Source: an uncultured Streptococcus sp. (GTDB lineage: Bacteria; Bacillota; Bacilli; Lactobacillales; Streptococcaceae). Taken from it: a stretch of DNA of 27,393 nt. A program made the position numbers and the translations under genes. Shown here piece after piece: positions 1 through 5,522 of the stretch (position 1 is its first letter; every line of letters starts with the position of its first letter). The stretch lies in contig NZ_CABFMF010000015.1 in assembly GCF_901875575.1 (NCBI RefSeq), positions 1 through 27,393 of the forward strand, written 5' to 3'. The notes under the pieces are model-generated. The model did no database searches. It worked only from the letters and a program-made list of their open reading frames with translations, and was not told where the DNA came from.

Positions 1-722
1 CAGTAACACCAACAATGGAAAATGCCGAAGTAGTCGTGAAGTATCCACAAGCAAAAGAAGACGAAGTAGAAACAAAAACTATTACACGTACAATCAACTA
101 CCTAGAAAAAGGTACAAATAAAGTCTTGAAAGATCCAGCGGTACAAAGCGTGACGTTATCAAGAACAAAAACAACAAACAAAGTCACTGGAGAAGTTACA
201 TACGGAGAATGGAGCAAGGGCAGTTGGTCAGAAGTAATACCAGAATCAATAGCAAACTACAAAATTCCAAGTGTCACAAGAGTAGAAGCGACAGAAGTAA
301 CATCAACAACAGATGATAAAACAATTGATGTATACTATGAAGCAGATACAAAACCAGAGCCTAAGCCAGAGCCTAAGCCAGAGCCTAAGCCAGAGCCTAA
401 ACCAGAGCCTAAGCCAGAGCCTAAACTAGAGCCTAAGCTGGAACCAGCACCAGTTCCATCAACACCAGAGACTCCTGAACAACCAGTAGCTCCAGTGCAA
501 CCGGAACAACCAACAACTCCAACCCAACCTGCTGTTCCAACACCAGCTGAAACATCAGTAGAAACTGATTCAGCTACTCAACCAGCAACACCTAAATATG
601 TTGAAGGTCAAAAAGAGTTACCTAACACAGGTACAGAAGCTAATGCTAGTCTAGCTGCACTTGGACTCCTTGGAGCTTTGAGTGGATTTGGACTTCTTGG
701 ACGCAAGAAAAAAGAAGACTAA
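1..722 (+). CDS. LPXTG cell-wall-anchored surface protein, C-terminal part (5' end outside window)
   Basis: The open frame enters from before the window; the first full codon is at 3, so the ATG at 15 is internal. Residues 20-110 (counted from that ATG) resemble a Mub B2-like/MucBP adhesin repeat with the usual TRTINY opening and a closing VYYEAD strand. The preceding residues (EVVVKY) look like the last strand of another copy. Next comes a PEPK tetrapeptide tract coded by 12-bp repeats (about 354-447), then a Pro/Thr/Gln-rich wall-spanning region. The sortase signal LPNTG begins near residue 202 and is followed by a hydrophobic segment and a RKKKED positive tail, so sortase A should link the protein to peptidoglycan. 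Binding to mucin or a host glycoprotein is inferred from the family only. In pneumococcus I do not recall a surface protein gene at this position before rpsF, so it is probably an accessory gene. Confidence 0.9.
   Translation, partial: VTPTMENAEVVVKYPQAKEDEVETKTITRTINYLEKGTNKVLKDPAVQSVTLSRTKTTNKVTGEVTYGEWSKGSWSEVIPESIANYKIPSVTRVEATEVTSTTDDKTIDVYYEADTKPEPKPEPKPEPKPEPKPEPKPEPKLEPKLEPAPVPSTPETPEQPVAPVQPEQPTTPTQPAVPTPAETSVETDSATQPATPKYVEGQKELPNTGTEANASLAALGLLGALSGFGLLGRKKKED
354..447 (+). repeat. 12-bp tandem repeats coding PEPK
   Basis: About seven to eight copies of a 12-bp unit (ccagagcctaag) code for Pro-Glu-Pro-Lys. The first copies are nearly identical and the last ones diverge (PKLEPKLEP). 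Such tracts change length by slippage and form the rigid wall-spanning stalk of streptococcal surface proteins. Confidence 0.9.
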
Positions 723-737
723 AGATAGTTAGTTTTT

Positions 738-767
738 AAGAAGATGATTCGTCATCTTCTTTTTTTA
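738..767 (+). terminator. Rho-independent terminator of the surface protein gene
   Basis: AAGAAGATGA (738-747) pairs perfectly with TCATCTTCTT (752-761) around a TTCG tetraloop, followed by a T run. Confidence 0.93.
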
Positions 768-783
768 TTTAGAGTGTTTTTAC

Positions 784-812
784 TTGCCTTAAAAATGATT
801 TTCTAGTATAAT
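784..812 (+). promoter_or_regulatory. SigA promoter of rpsF-ssb-rpsR
   Basis: TTGCCT (784-789), a 17-bp spacer and a consensus TATAAT (807-812). The expected start is near 819, giving a leader of about 68 nt before rpsF. Confidence 0.85.
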
Positions 813-820
813 AGTTTATT

Positions 821-877
821 GTGAGCGAACCTCACTTACCCCTTGCAAAGACTTGGGGTCATTAGACCAAAAGGAGG
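821..877 (+). promoter_or_regulatory. Structured 5' leader of rpsF
   Basis: Hairpin GTGAG/CTCAC (821-825 with 831-835) is followed by ACCCC (838-842) pairing with GGGGT (855-859). An alternative short hairpin GGTC/GACC (857-860 with 865-868) competes for the same bases. The Shine-Dalgarno AAGGAGG is at 871-877. S6:S18 is known to autoregulate rpsF operons in many bacteria through a leader with a bulged CCG. I do not see that CCG here, so autoregulation is only a possibility. Confidence 0.45.
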
Positions 878-886
878 AACATATCA

Positions 887-1177
887 ATGGCTAAATACGA
901 AATTCTTTATATTATTCGTCCAAACATTGAAGAAGAAGCTAAAAACGCTTTAGTAGCACGTTTTGACTCTATTTTGACTGACAATGGTGCAACTGTTGTT
1001 GAATCAAAATCATGGGAAAAACGTCGTCTTGCATACGAAATCCAAGATTTCCGTGAAGGACTTTACCACATCGTTAACGTTGAAGCAAATGACGATGCAG
1101 CTCTTAAAGAGTTTGACCGTCTTTCAAAAATCAACGCTGACATTCTTCGTCACATGATCGTCAAACTTGACGCGTAA
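887..1177 (+). CDS. rpsF: 30S ribosomal protein S6
   Basis: The 96-residue protein has the typical S6 opening (KYEILYIIRPN), the family's conserved VESKSWEKRRLAYEI stretch and the usual bacterial length. S6 binds 16S rRNA in the central domain of the small subunit as a heterodimer with S18, which is coded two genes downstream. The ATG lies 9 nt after a strong AAGGAGG. It is the first gene of the rpsF-ssb-rpsR operon, an order conserved across Firmicutes, and is separated from ssb by 11 nt. Confidence 0.98.
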   Translation: MAKYEILYIIRPNIEEEAKNALVARFDSILTDNGATVVESKSWEKRRLAYEIQDFREGLYHIVNVEANDDAALKEFDRLSKINADILRHMIVKLDA

Positions 1178-1188
1178 GAAGGTAGATT

Positions 1189-1659
1189 ATGATTAACAAT
1201 GTTGTACTTGTAGGGCGTATGACACGTGACGCTGAGTTACGTTATACTCCATCAAATGTCGCAGTTGCGACTTTTACTCTTGCAGTAAACCGTACATTTA
1301 AGAGTCAAAATGGCGAACGTGAGACTGATTTTATCAATGTCGTTATGTGGCGCCAACAGGCTGAAAACCTTGCTAACTGGGCCAAAAAAGGCTCACTTAT
1401 CGGGGTGACAGGTCGTATCCAGACTCGTAGTTACGATAACCAGCAAGGACAACGTGTCTACGTGACAGAGGTCGTGGCTGAGAATTTCCAAATGTTGGAA
1501 AGCCGTAGTGTGCGTGAGGGTCATACAGGTGGAGCTTACTCTGCACCAAGTTCAAACTATTCAGCGCCTACAAATTCAGTACCAGACTTTTCACGTGATG
1601 AAAATCCATTTGGAGCAACCAATCCTTTGGATATTTCAGATGATGATTTACCATTCTAA
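1189..1659 (+). CDS. ssb: Single-stranded DNA-binding protein (essential SsbA type)
   Basis: The 156-residue protein has an N-terminal OB fold (about 1-105; opening MINNVVLVGRMTRDAELRYT) with the FINVVMWRQQAENLANW core. A Ser/Asn/Pro-rich flexible linker follows, then the acidic tip DDDLPF, which recruits replication and repair partners. It coats single-stranded DNA during replication, repair and recombination as a tetramer. Length and operon position between rpsF and rpsR identify the housekeeping SSB rather than the shorter competence-induced SsbB. The SD is AAGGTAG just before the ATG. Confidence 0.97.
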   Translation: MINNVVLVGRMTRDAELRYTPSNVAVATFTLAVNRTFKSQNGERETDFINVVMWRQQAENLANWAKKGSLIGVTGRIQTRSYDNQQGQRVYVTEVVAENFQMLESRSVREGHTGGAYSAPSSNYSAPTNSVPDFSRDENPFGATNPLDISDDDLPF

Positions 1660-1690
1660 TGGACAACTAAAATTATAAAGGAGAAAAAAC

Positions 1691-1930
1691 ATGGCTCAAC
1701 AACGTCGTGGCGCATTCAAACGCCGTAAAAAAGTTGATTACATCGCAGCAAACAAAATTGAATATGTTGATTACAAAGATACTGAGCTTCTTAGCCGTTT
1801 CGTTTCAGAACGTGGGAAAATCCTTCCTCGTCGTGTAACAGGAACTTCAGCTAAAAACCAACGTAAAGTAACAACAGCTATCAAACGCGCTCGCGTAATG
1901 GCTTTGATGCCTTTCGTAAATGAAGATTAA
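1691..1930 (+). CDS. rpsR: 30S ribosomal protein S18
   Basis: The 79-residue basic protein has the S18 signature (DYKDTELLSRFVSERGKILPRR) and a C-terminal KRARVMALMPF motif. It assembles with S6 on 16S rRNA at the platform of the small subunit. It is preceded by AAAGGAG and is the last gene of the operon. Its stop codon is only 2 nt before the A-tract of the first of a series of repeated terminators. Confidence 0.98.
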   Translation: MAQQRRGAFKRRKKVDYIAANKIEYVDYKDTELLSRFVSERGKILPRRVTGTSAKNQRKVTTAIKRARVMALMPFVNED

Positions 1931-1932
1931 AG

Positions 1933-1957
1933 AAAAGACCCTGACGGGTCTTTTTTT
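1933..1957 (+). terminator. Terminator of rpsR, array unit 1
   Basis: AAAAGACCC (1933-1941) pairs with GGGTCTTTT (1946-1954) around TGAC, and T's continue to 1957. It has the longest stem of the array, and upstream A's make it potentially bidirectional. Confidence 0.93.
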
Positions 1958-1985
1958 CATGAGCATTGAAATAAGAAAGCGAATT

Positions 1986-2008
1986 AAGACCCGGGTGGGT
2001 CTTTTTTT
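1986..2008 (+). terminator. Array unit 2 terminator
   Basis: AAGACCC (1986-1992) pairs with GGGTCTT (1997-2003) around GGGT, followed by a seven-T run. Confidence 0.8.
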
Positions 2009-2036
2009 CACGAACCTTGAAATGAAAGAGCGAGTT

Positions 2037-2059
2037 GGGCTCTGGGTGGGCCTCTTTTT
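2037..2059 (+). terminator. Array unit 3 terminator-like hairpin (shifted stem)
   Basis: GGCTC (2038-2042) pairs with GGGCC (2048-2052), including one G-U pair, around TGGGT; a G-U pair (2037-2053) extends the stem. The T run is interrupted by a C but ends in five T's. The stem register differs from other units, yet a hairpin survives. Confidence 0.55.
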
Positions 2060-2087
2060 CATGAGCATTGAAGTGAGGGAGCGAATT

Positions 2088-2110
2088 AAGACCTAGGTGG
2101 GTCTTTTTTT
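2088..2110 (+). terminator. Array unit 4 terminator
   Basis: AAGACC (2088-2093) pairs with GGTCTT (2100-2105) around a 6-nt loop, followed by a seven-T run to 2110. Confidence 0.75.
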
Positions 2111-2138
2111 CATGAGCACGAAAATAAGAAAGCGAATT

Positions 2139-2161
2139 AAGACCCCGACGGGTCTTTTTTT
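2139..2161 (+). terminator. Array unit 5 terminator
   Basis: AAGACCC (2139-2145) pairs with GGGTCTT (2150-2156) around CGAC, followed by a seven-T run to 2161. Confidence 0.82.
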
Positions 2162-2280
2162 CAGGAGTTTTGAAATGAAAGAGCGAGTTGGGTCCGGTGG
2201 ATTTCCTTTACCATCCTCTATGTTTTTTAACGATTTTGGAAATACAAAATGAATTAGCCTCTTATAGCTTGGTTCAGGCT

Positions 2281-2309
2281 TTGATAAGCTTTTTCTTGCT
2301 TTCTATAAT
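2281..2309 (+). promoter_or_regulatory. Orphan SigA-like promoter
   Basis: TTGATA (2281-2286), a 17-bp spacer and a consensus TATAAT (2304-2309). Its predicted start near 2316 lies about 280 nt before the next recognised gene, with no coding sequence in between. Confidence 0.65.
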
Positions 2310-2558
2310 ATAAAAAGAGTTAAAGTTATTTCAGACGAGGAGAGACTTGGTGTAGATTTGTAATCTGTCTATGGATCTGACCTAATATTTTACATCAGAT
2401 GTGAAAACATTCTAGACAGTACAGATGTCTGACATAGAAATCACACTCTATAAATGAACTATACTAGTCAAAATGATGATGATTTGGTTTTGTATGCAGT
2501 GAAGGAAATCCAATAGGAGACAAGGATATAATCGAAGATGTGGGATTTCTCTATTTTA

Positions 2559-2567
2559 TGGTATAAT
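2559..2567 (+). promoter_or_regulatory. Extended -10 promoter of the Cof/cyclophilin operon
   Basis: TGGTATAAT is an extended -10 with no good -35. The predicted start near 2574 gives a short leader ending in an AGAGGTAGAGAG ribosome-binding region before the ATG at 2598. Confidence 0.7.
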
Positions 2568-2597
2568 GAAAAGAGTTAGATTGAAAGAGGTAGAGAG

Positions 2598-3998
2598 ATG
2601 TATGCAAAATTAAGATATAAGGCAAAAAAGATAAAAATTGTCTTTTTTGATATTGATGATACATTACGAAATTCTAAGACGGGTTTTCTTCCAAACTCTA
2701 TTCCAACAGTGTTTAAGCAGTTGAGAGAAAAAGGAATCATGACAGGAATTGCTTCTGGTCGTGGTATTTTTGGTGTTGTGCCAGAGATTCGTGAATTGAA
2801 ACCAGATTTTTTTGTAACCTTAAACGGGGCTTATATTGAGGATAAAAAAGGTCAGGTCATCTATCAACATCTGATTGAAAAGAAGGTTGTTGAGGATTAC
2901 ATCTCTTGGACCAAGCAGGAAGGTATTGAGTACGGTTTAGTTGGTAGCCATGATGCTAAATTATCAACTCGTACGGATATGATTAGTGAAGCTATTAACC
3001 CAATCTATCCAAACTTGGATGTAGATCCTGACTTCCATGAAAAAGAAGATATCTATCAGATGTGGACTTTTGAAGATAAGGGAGATGGCTTGGAACTGCC
3101 TGACAGTCTCTCAGACAAACTTCGCATGGTTCGTTGGCATCAACATTCGTCTGATATTGTACCGATTTCAGGCTCCAAAGCGACGGGTGTGGAAAAGGTT
3201 GTGGAACACCTTGGCTTGAAACCAGACAACGTCATGGTTTTTGGAGATGGCCTCAACGACTTGGAACTCTTTGATTATGCTGGAATCAGTGTAGCCATGG
3301 GAATTTCTCATGATAATATCAAAGAAAAAGCAGATTATATTACAAAAACACTAGAAGAAGACGGCATTTTTGATGCCTTGAAAGAATTTGGTATGGTAGA
3401 AAAAGAATTACATTTCCCACAAGTTGATATTACAGCAGTAGAAGGTCCTTTAGCGATTATTAAAACAAATCATGGAGATTTGCGTATCAAGCTCTTCCCT
3501 GAACAGGCACCTAAAACAGTGGCTAACTTTGTTGCTCTTTCAAAAGATGGCTATTATGATGGAGTTATTTTCCATCGTATCATCAAAGATTTTATGATTC
3601 AAGGTGGAGATCCGACTGGTACAGGTATGGGTGGAGAGTCTATCTATGGAGAAGCTTTTGAGGATGAGTTTTCTGAAGAACTATACAATATACGTGGTGC
3701 CCTTTCAATGGCCAATGCGGGTCCAAATACCAACGGTAGCCAGTTCTTTATCGTGCAAAATCAACACTTGCCATACTCTAAGAAAGAGATTGCACGTGGT
3801 GGTTGGCCAGAACCAATTGCGGGAATCTATGCAGAACAAGGTGGGACTCCTCATCTAGATCGACGTCACACTGTTTTTGGACAATTAGTAGATGAAAATT
3901 CTTACGCTGTCTTGGATGAAATTGCTTCTGTAGAAACTGGCGCTATGGACAAGCCTATTGAAGATGTAGTGATTGAGACAATTGAAGTAGAGGATTAA
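2598..3998 (+). CDS. Bifunctional Cof-type HAD hydrolase / cyclophilin peptidyl-prolyl isomerase
   Basis: The 466-residue protein is a fusion. Residues about 12-265 form a HAD-IIB (Cof-type) phosphatase with nucleophile motif DIDDT (18-22) and metal-site motif GDGLND (near 218). From about 280 to the end it is a cyclophilin, with the FHRIIKDFMIQGGD active-site segment (Arg about 327), ANAGPNTNGSQFF and a VFGQLV C-terminal strand. An insertion rich in Gly/Trp (GGWPEP region) before the last strands is like those of other Firmicute cyclophilins. No signal peptide is seen, so it should be cytosolic. It may dephosphorylate a small metabolite and catalyse proline isomerisation; the HAD substrate is unknown. 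This fusion is known in streptococci. It is followed after 1 nt by the S1-domain gene, implying coupling. Confidence 0.93.
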   Translation: MYAKLRYKAKKIKIVFFDIDDTLRNSKTGFLPNSIPTVFKQLREKGIMTGIASGRGIFGVVPEIRELKPDFFVTLNGAYIEDKKGQVIYQHLIEKKVVEDYISWTKQEGIEYGLVGSHDAKLSTRTDMISEAINPIYPNLDVDPDFHEKEDIYQMWTFEDKGDGLELPDSLSDKLRMVRWHQHSSDIVPISGSKATGVEKVVEHLGLKPDNVMVFGDGLNDLELFDYAGISVAMGISHDNIKEKADYITKTLEEDGIFDALKEFGMVEKELHFPQVDITAVEGPLAIIKTNHGDLRIKLFPEQAPKTVANFVALSKDGYYDGVIFHRIIKDFMIQGGDPTGTGMGGESIYGEAFEDEFSEELYNIRGALSMANAGPNTNGSQFFIVQNQHLPYSKKEIARGGWPEPIAGIYAEQGGTPHLDRRHTVFGQLVDENSYAVLDEIASVETGAMDKPIEDVVIETIEVED

Positions 3999-3999
3999 A

Positions 4000-4359
4000 A
4001 TGAAAATCGGTGATAAGTTAAAGGGACGAATTACTGGGATTCAGCCCTATGGAGCCTTTGTTGAGCTGGAGACAGGAGATACGGGACTGATTCATATTTC
4101 AGAGATTCGAACGGGGTTTATTGAAAATATCCATGAAGCTATAAAAGTAGATGAAGAAGTTCAAGTTCAGGTTGTTGATTTAGATGAATTTACTGGTAAG
4201 GCTAGTCTCTCTATCCGGACGCTAGAAGAAGAAAAGCATCAGTTACCGAGACGCAGACGCTTTTCAAGTGACCGAGTTCGTTTGGGTTTTTCTCCTTTGG
4301 GACGCATGATGCCTATTTGGACAAGAGATGCCCTACAACATCTAAAAAAGAAACAATAG
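4000..4359 (+). CDS. cvfD: S1-domain RNA-binding post-transcriptional regulator (CvfD/YugI-like)
   Basis: The 119-residue protein has a single S1 RNA-binding domain (about 1-75; GDKLKGRITGIQPYGAFVEL and GLIHISEI are hallmark segments) and a basic tail rich in Arg/Lys. Size and architecture match B. subtilis YugI and pneumococcal CvfD, which, as I recall, affects cold tolerance, phosphate uptake and virulence. The gene starts 1 nt after the upstream stop, with an AGAGGA SD inside the end of that gene, so it is translationally coupled. Its TAG stop lies in the 5' arm of a 9-bp hairpin (4351-4380). The assignment to CvfD rests on domain, length and neighbourhood. Confidence 0.82.
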   Translation: MKIGDKLKGRITGIQPYGAFVELETGDTGLIHISEIRTGFIENIHEAIKVDEEVQVQVVDLDEFTGKASLSIRTLEEEKHQLPRRRRFSSDRVRLGFSPLGRMMPIWTRDALQHLKKKQ

Positions 4360-4380
4360 AGAGGGAATTCCCTATTGTTT
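4351..4380 (+). terminator. Hairpin at the end of the S1-domain gene
   Basis: AAACAATAG (4351-4359) pairs perfectly with CTATTGTTT (4372-4380); the interior contains the palindrome AGGGAATTCCCT. There is no continuous T run beyond TTGTTTG, so termination is uncertain. The 3' arm overlaps the -35 of the next gene. Confidence 0.5.
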
Positions 4381-4407
4381 GTAATGTTAATATAAACATG
4401 TTATAAT
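4379..4407 (+). promoter_or_regulatory. Extended -10 promoter of the methyltransferase gene (leaderless start predicted)
   Basis: TTGTAA (4379-4384), a 17-bp spacer and TATAAT (4402-4407) preceded by TGT, forming TGnTATAAT. Only 6 nt separate the -10 from the ATG at 4414, so transcription should begin at the start codon itself. Confidence 0.75.
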
Positions 4408-4413
4408 AATGCT

Positions 4414-5163
4414 ATGGAAGAAGAACTATTATTAAAAGAAGGGGAGAGGATTAATCAACTCTTTTCAACCGATATCAAAATCATACAAAATAGAGAAGTT
4501 TTTAGCTATTCAGTAGATAGTGTTCTTTTGTCACGTTTTCCACGCTTTCCCAAAAGAGGATTAATTGTAGATTTTTGTGCTGGGAATGGGGCAGTGGGAC
4601 TTTTTGCTAGTACCCGAACTCAGGCACAAATAGTGGCTGTAGAGATTCAGGAGCGATTAGCAGATATGGCTGAGCGTTCGGTTCGCTTGAATGGTCTGGA
4701 AGAGCAGATGGAGGTTATTTGTGATGACTTGAAAAATATGCCTTCGCGGATGCAGGGAAGTAAAGTGGATATGATTTTGTGTAATCCTCCTTACTTTAAG
4801 GTTGATCCCCACTCTAACCTTAATGAAAGTGAACATTATCTTTTGGCGAGGCATGAGATTACGACTAATCTGGAAGAGATTTGCCGCAGTGCTCAAAGTA
4901 TTCTCAAGTCTAATGGACGTTTGGCTATGGTGCATCGTCCTGATAGACTATTGGATATTTTAGAAATGTTAAAAAAACATAATTTGGCTCCTAAACGTTT
5001 GCAATTTGTTTATCCTAAACGAGAAAAGGAAGCTAATATGCTCTTAATCGAAGCGATTAAAGACGGATCAACGAGTGGTTTTAAGGTTTTGCCTCCCTTA
5101 ATTGTCCATAATAATGATGGTTCTTATACTCCAGAAATTGACGAGATTTATTATGGATCATAA
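4414..5163 (+). CDS. tRNA1(Val) (adenine37-N6)-methyltransferase-like protein
   Basis: The 249-residue class I SAM-dependent methyltransferase has SAM-binding motif VDFCAGNGAVGLF (residues about 50-62) and catalytic N6-adenine motif NPPYF (124-128). It matches the TrmN6/YfiC (Bacillus YabB) family, which methylates A37 of a valine tRNA; the exact substrate here is inferred. The N-terminal pattern (GERINQL...DIKIIQ) fits the family's start, supporting the ATG at 4414. No Shine-Dalgarno precedes it, and the promoter's -10 ends 6 nt upstream, suggesting a leaderless message. Its last 11 nt overlap the GIY-YIG gene, an arrangement common in Firmicutes. Confidence 0.85.
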   Translation: MEEELLLKEGERINQLFSTDIKIIQNREVFSYSVDSVLLSRFPRFPKRGLIVDFCAGNGAVGLFASTRTQAQIVAVEIQERLADMAERSVRLNGLEEQMEVICDDLKNMPSRMQGSKVDMILCNPPYFKVDPHSNLNESEHYLLARHEITTNLEEICRSAQSILKSNGRLAMVHRPDRLLDILEMLKKHNLAPKRLQFVYPKREKEANMLLIEAIKDGSTSGFKVLPPLIVHNNDGSYTPEIDEIYYGS

Positions 5164-5440
5164 GGCTTTCATGTATATAGTAGAATGTAGAGATGGTTCT
5201 TACTATACAGGATATACAACAGATGTCAAGAAACGAGTAGCTGTGCACAATAGTGGTAAGGGAGCCAAGTATACTAGGGCTCGCTTACCAGTGAAACTTA
5301 TTTATGCAGAAGGTTTTGCCAGCAAGGAAGAAGCTATGTCAGCTGAGGCTCTGTTTAAACGAAAAAAGCGTCTGTTTAAAGAAAGTTATATCAGAGAACA
5401 GCAAGAAGCGAATCTGGCACTTTCTTTTTATAAAGAGTGA
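5153..5440 (+). CDS. GIY-YIG nuclease-superfamily protein (UPF0213/YazA-like)
   Basis: The protein has 95 residues from the ATG at 5153, chosen because the fold begins directly after it (MDHKAFMYIVE) and it overlaps the upstream gene's end by 11 nt. The frame is open further upstream, but that would add a non-conserved extension inside the methyltransferase gene; the ATG at 5171 is an alternative. The GIY and YIG motifs read as YIV and YTG, followed by the helix Arg (VKKRVAVHNSGKGAKYTR) and a conserved Glu in EEAMSAE. Members are small stand-alone GIY-YIG proteins whose nuclease activity is mostly unproven. It is co-transcribed with the methyltransferase. Confidence 0.88.
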   Translation: MDHKAFMYIVECRDGSYYTGYTTDVKKRVAVHNSGKGAKYTRARLPVKLIYAEGFASKEEAMSAEALFKRKKRLFKESYIREQQEANLALSFYKE

Positions 5441-5468
5441 GGAGTTATTTGACTCCTCTTACTTTTGT
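5439..5468 (+). terminator. Terminator-like hairpin after the GIY-YIG gene
   Basis: GAGGAGT (5439-5445) pairs with ACTCCTC (5452-5458) around TATTTG and is followed by TTACTTTTG, an imperfect T tract. The last base of the stop codon's TGA starts the 5' arm. Confidence 0.65.
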
Positions 5469-5493
5469 CAAAAAGCGAAAAAAATGCTACAAT
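5465..5493 (+). promoter_or_regulatory. Promoter of ppaC
   Basis: TTGTCA (5465-5470), a 17-bp spacer and TACAAT (5488-5493) with the extended TGC just before it. Confidence 0.82.
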
Positions 5494-5522
5494 AAAGAGA
5501 ATAAACAAAATGAGGTATTATC

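Larger units (their letters stand above)
1933..2206 (+). repeat. Tandem array of 51-bp terminator-bearing units
   Basis: The first stem G (or its aligned equivalent) falls at 1937, 1988, 2039, 2090, 2141 and 2192, exactly 51 bp apart each time. Each unit is a GACCC-4 nt-GGGTC hairpin plus a T run, followed by a conserved spacer of about 28 bp beginning CATGAGC or a variant and containing GAAA, then A/G-rich sequence ending GCGAATT or GCGAGTT. Units 1, 2, 4 and 5 keep good stems, unit 3 has a shifted stem and unit 6 is decayed. Units 1/4 and 2/5 share spacer variants, giving a 153-bp super-period. Nothing resembles an IS, BOX or RUP element. Function is unknown; layered termination behind a ribosomal operon is the simplest reading. 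Confidence 0.92.
2210..2580 (+). other. Non-coding stretch with a promoter but no clear gene
   Basis: Between the terminator array and the Cof/cyclophilin gene I find no ORF with a start, an SD and a recognisable product. It does contain a consensus-like promoter (2281-2309) and an SD-like GAGGAGAG (2337-2344) followed at once by TTG GTG TAG. Two very short frames (2425-2457 and 2454-2516) overlap as ATGA, the second reading MNYTSQNDDDLVLYAVKEIQ. It may be a decayed small gene or an untranslated RNA. Neither is proven. Confidence 0.5.

Noticed and set aside
1847..2068. 73-codon minus-strand ORF with 17-residue repeats
   Set aside because: It is the reverse reading of the terminator array and runs into rpsR antisense; no SD or promoter, and composition is set by the hairpins.
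1933..2206. Possible CRISPR array
   Set aside because: The whole 51-bp unit is repeated including the part between hairpins; there are no unique spacers and no cas genes.
2454..2516. 20-codon ORF MNYTSQNDDDLVLYAVKEIQ as a gene
   Set aside because: No SD and no recognised family; kept only as part of the cryptic stretch.
5102..5152. Longer N-terminus for the GIY-YIG protein
   Set aside because: It lies inside the methyltransferase gene in another frame; the family fold begins right after the ATG at 5153.
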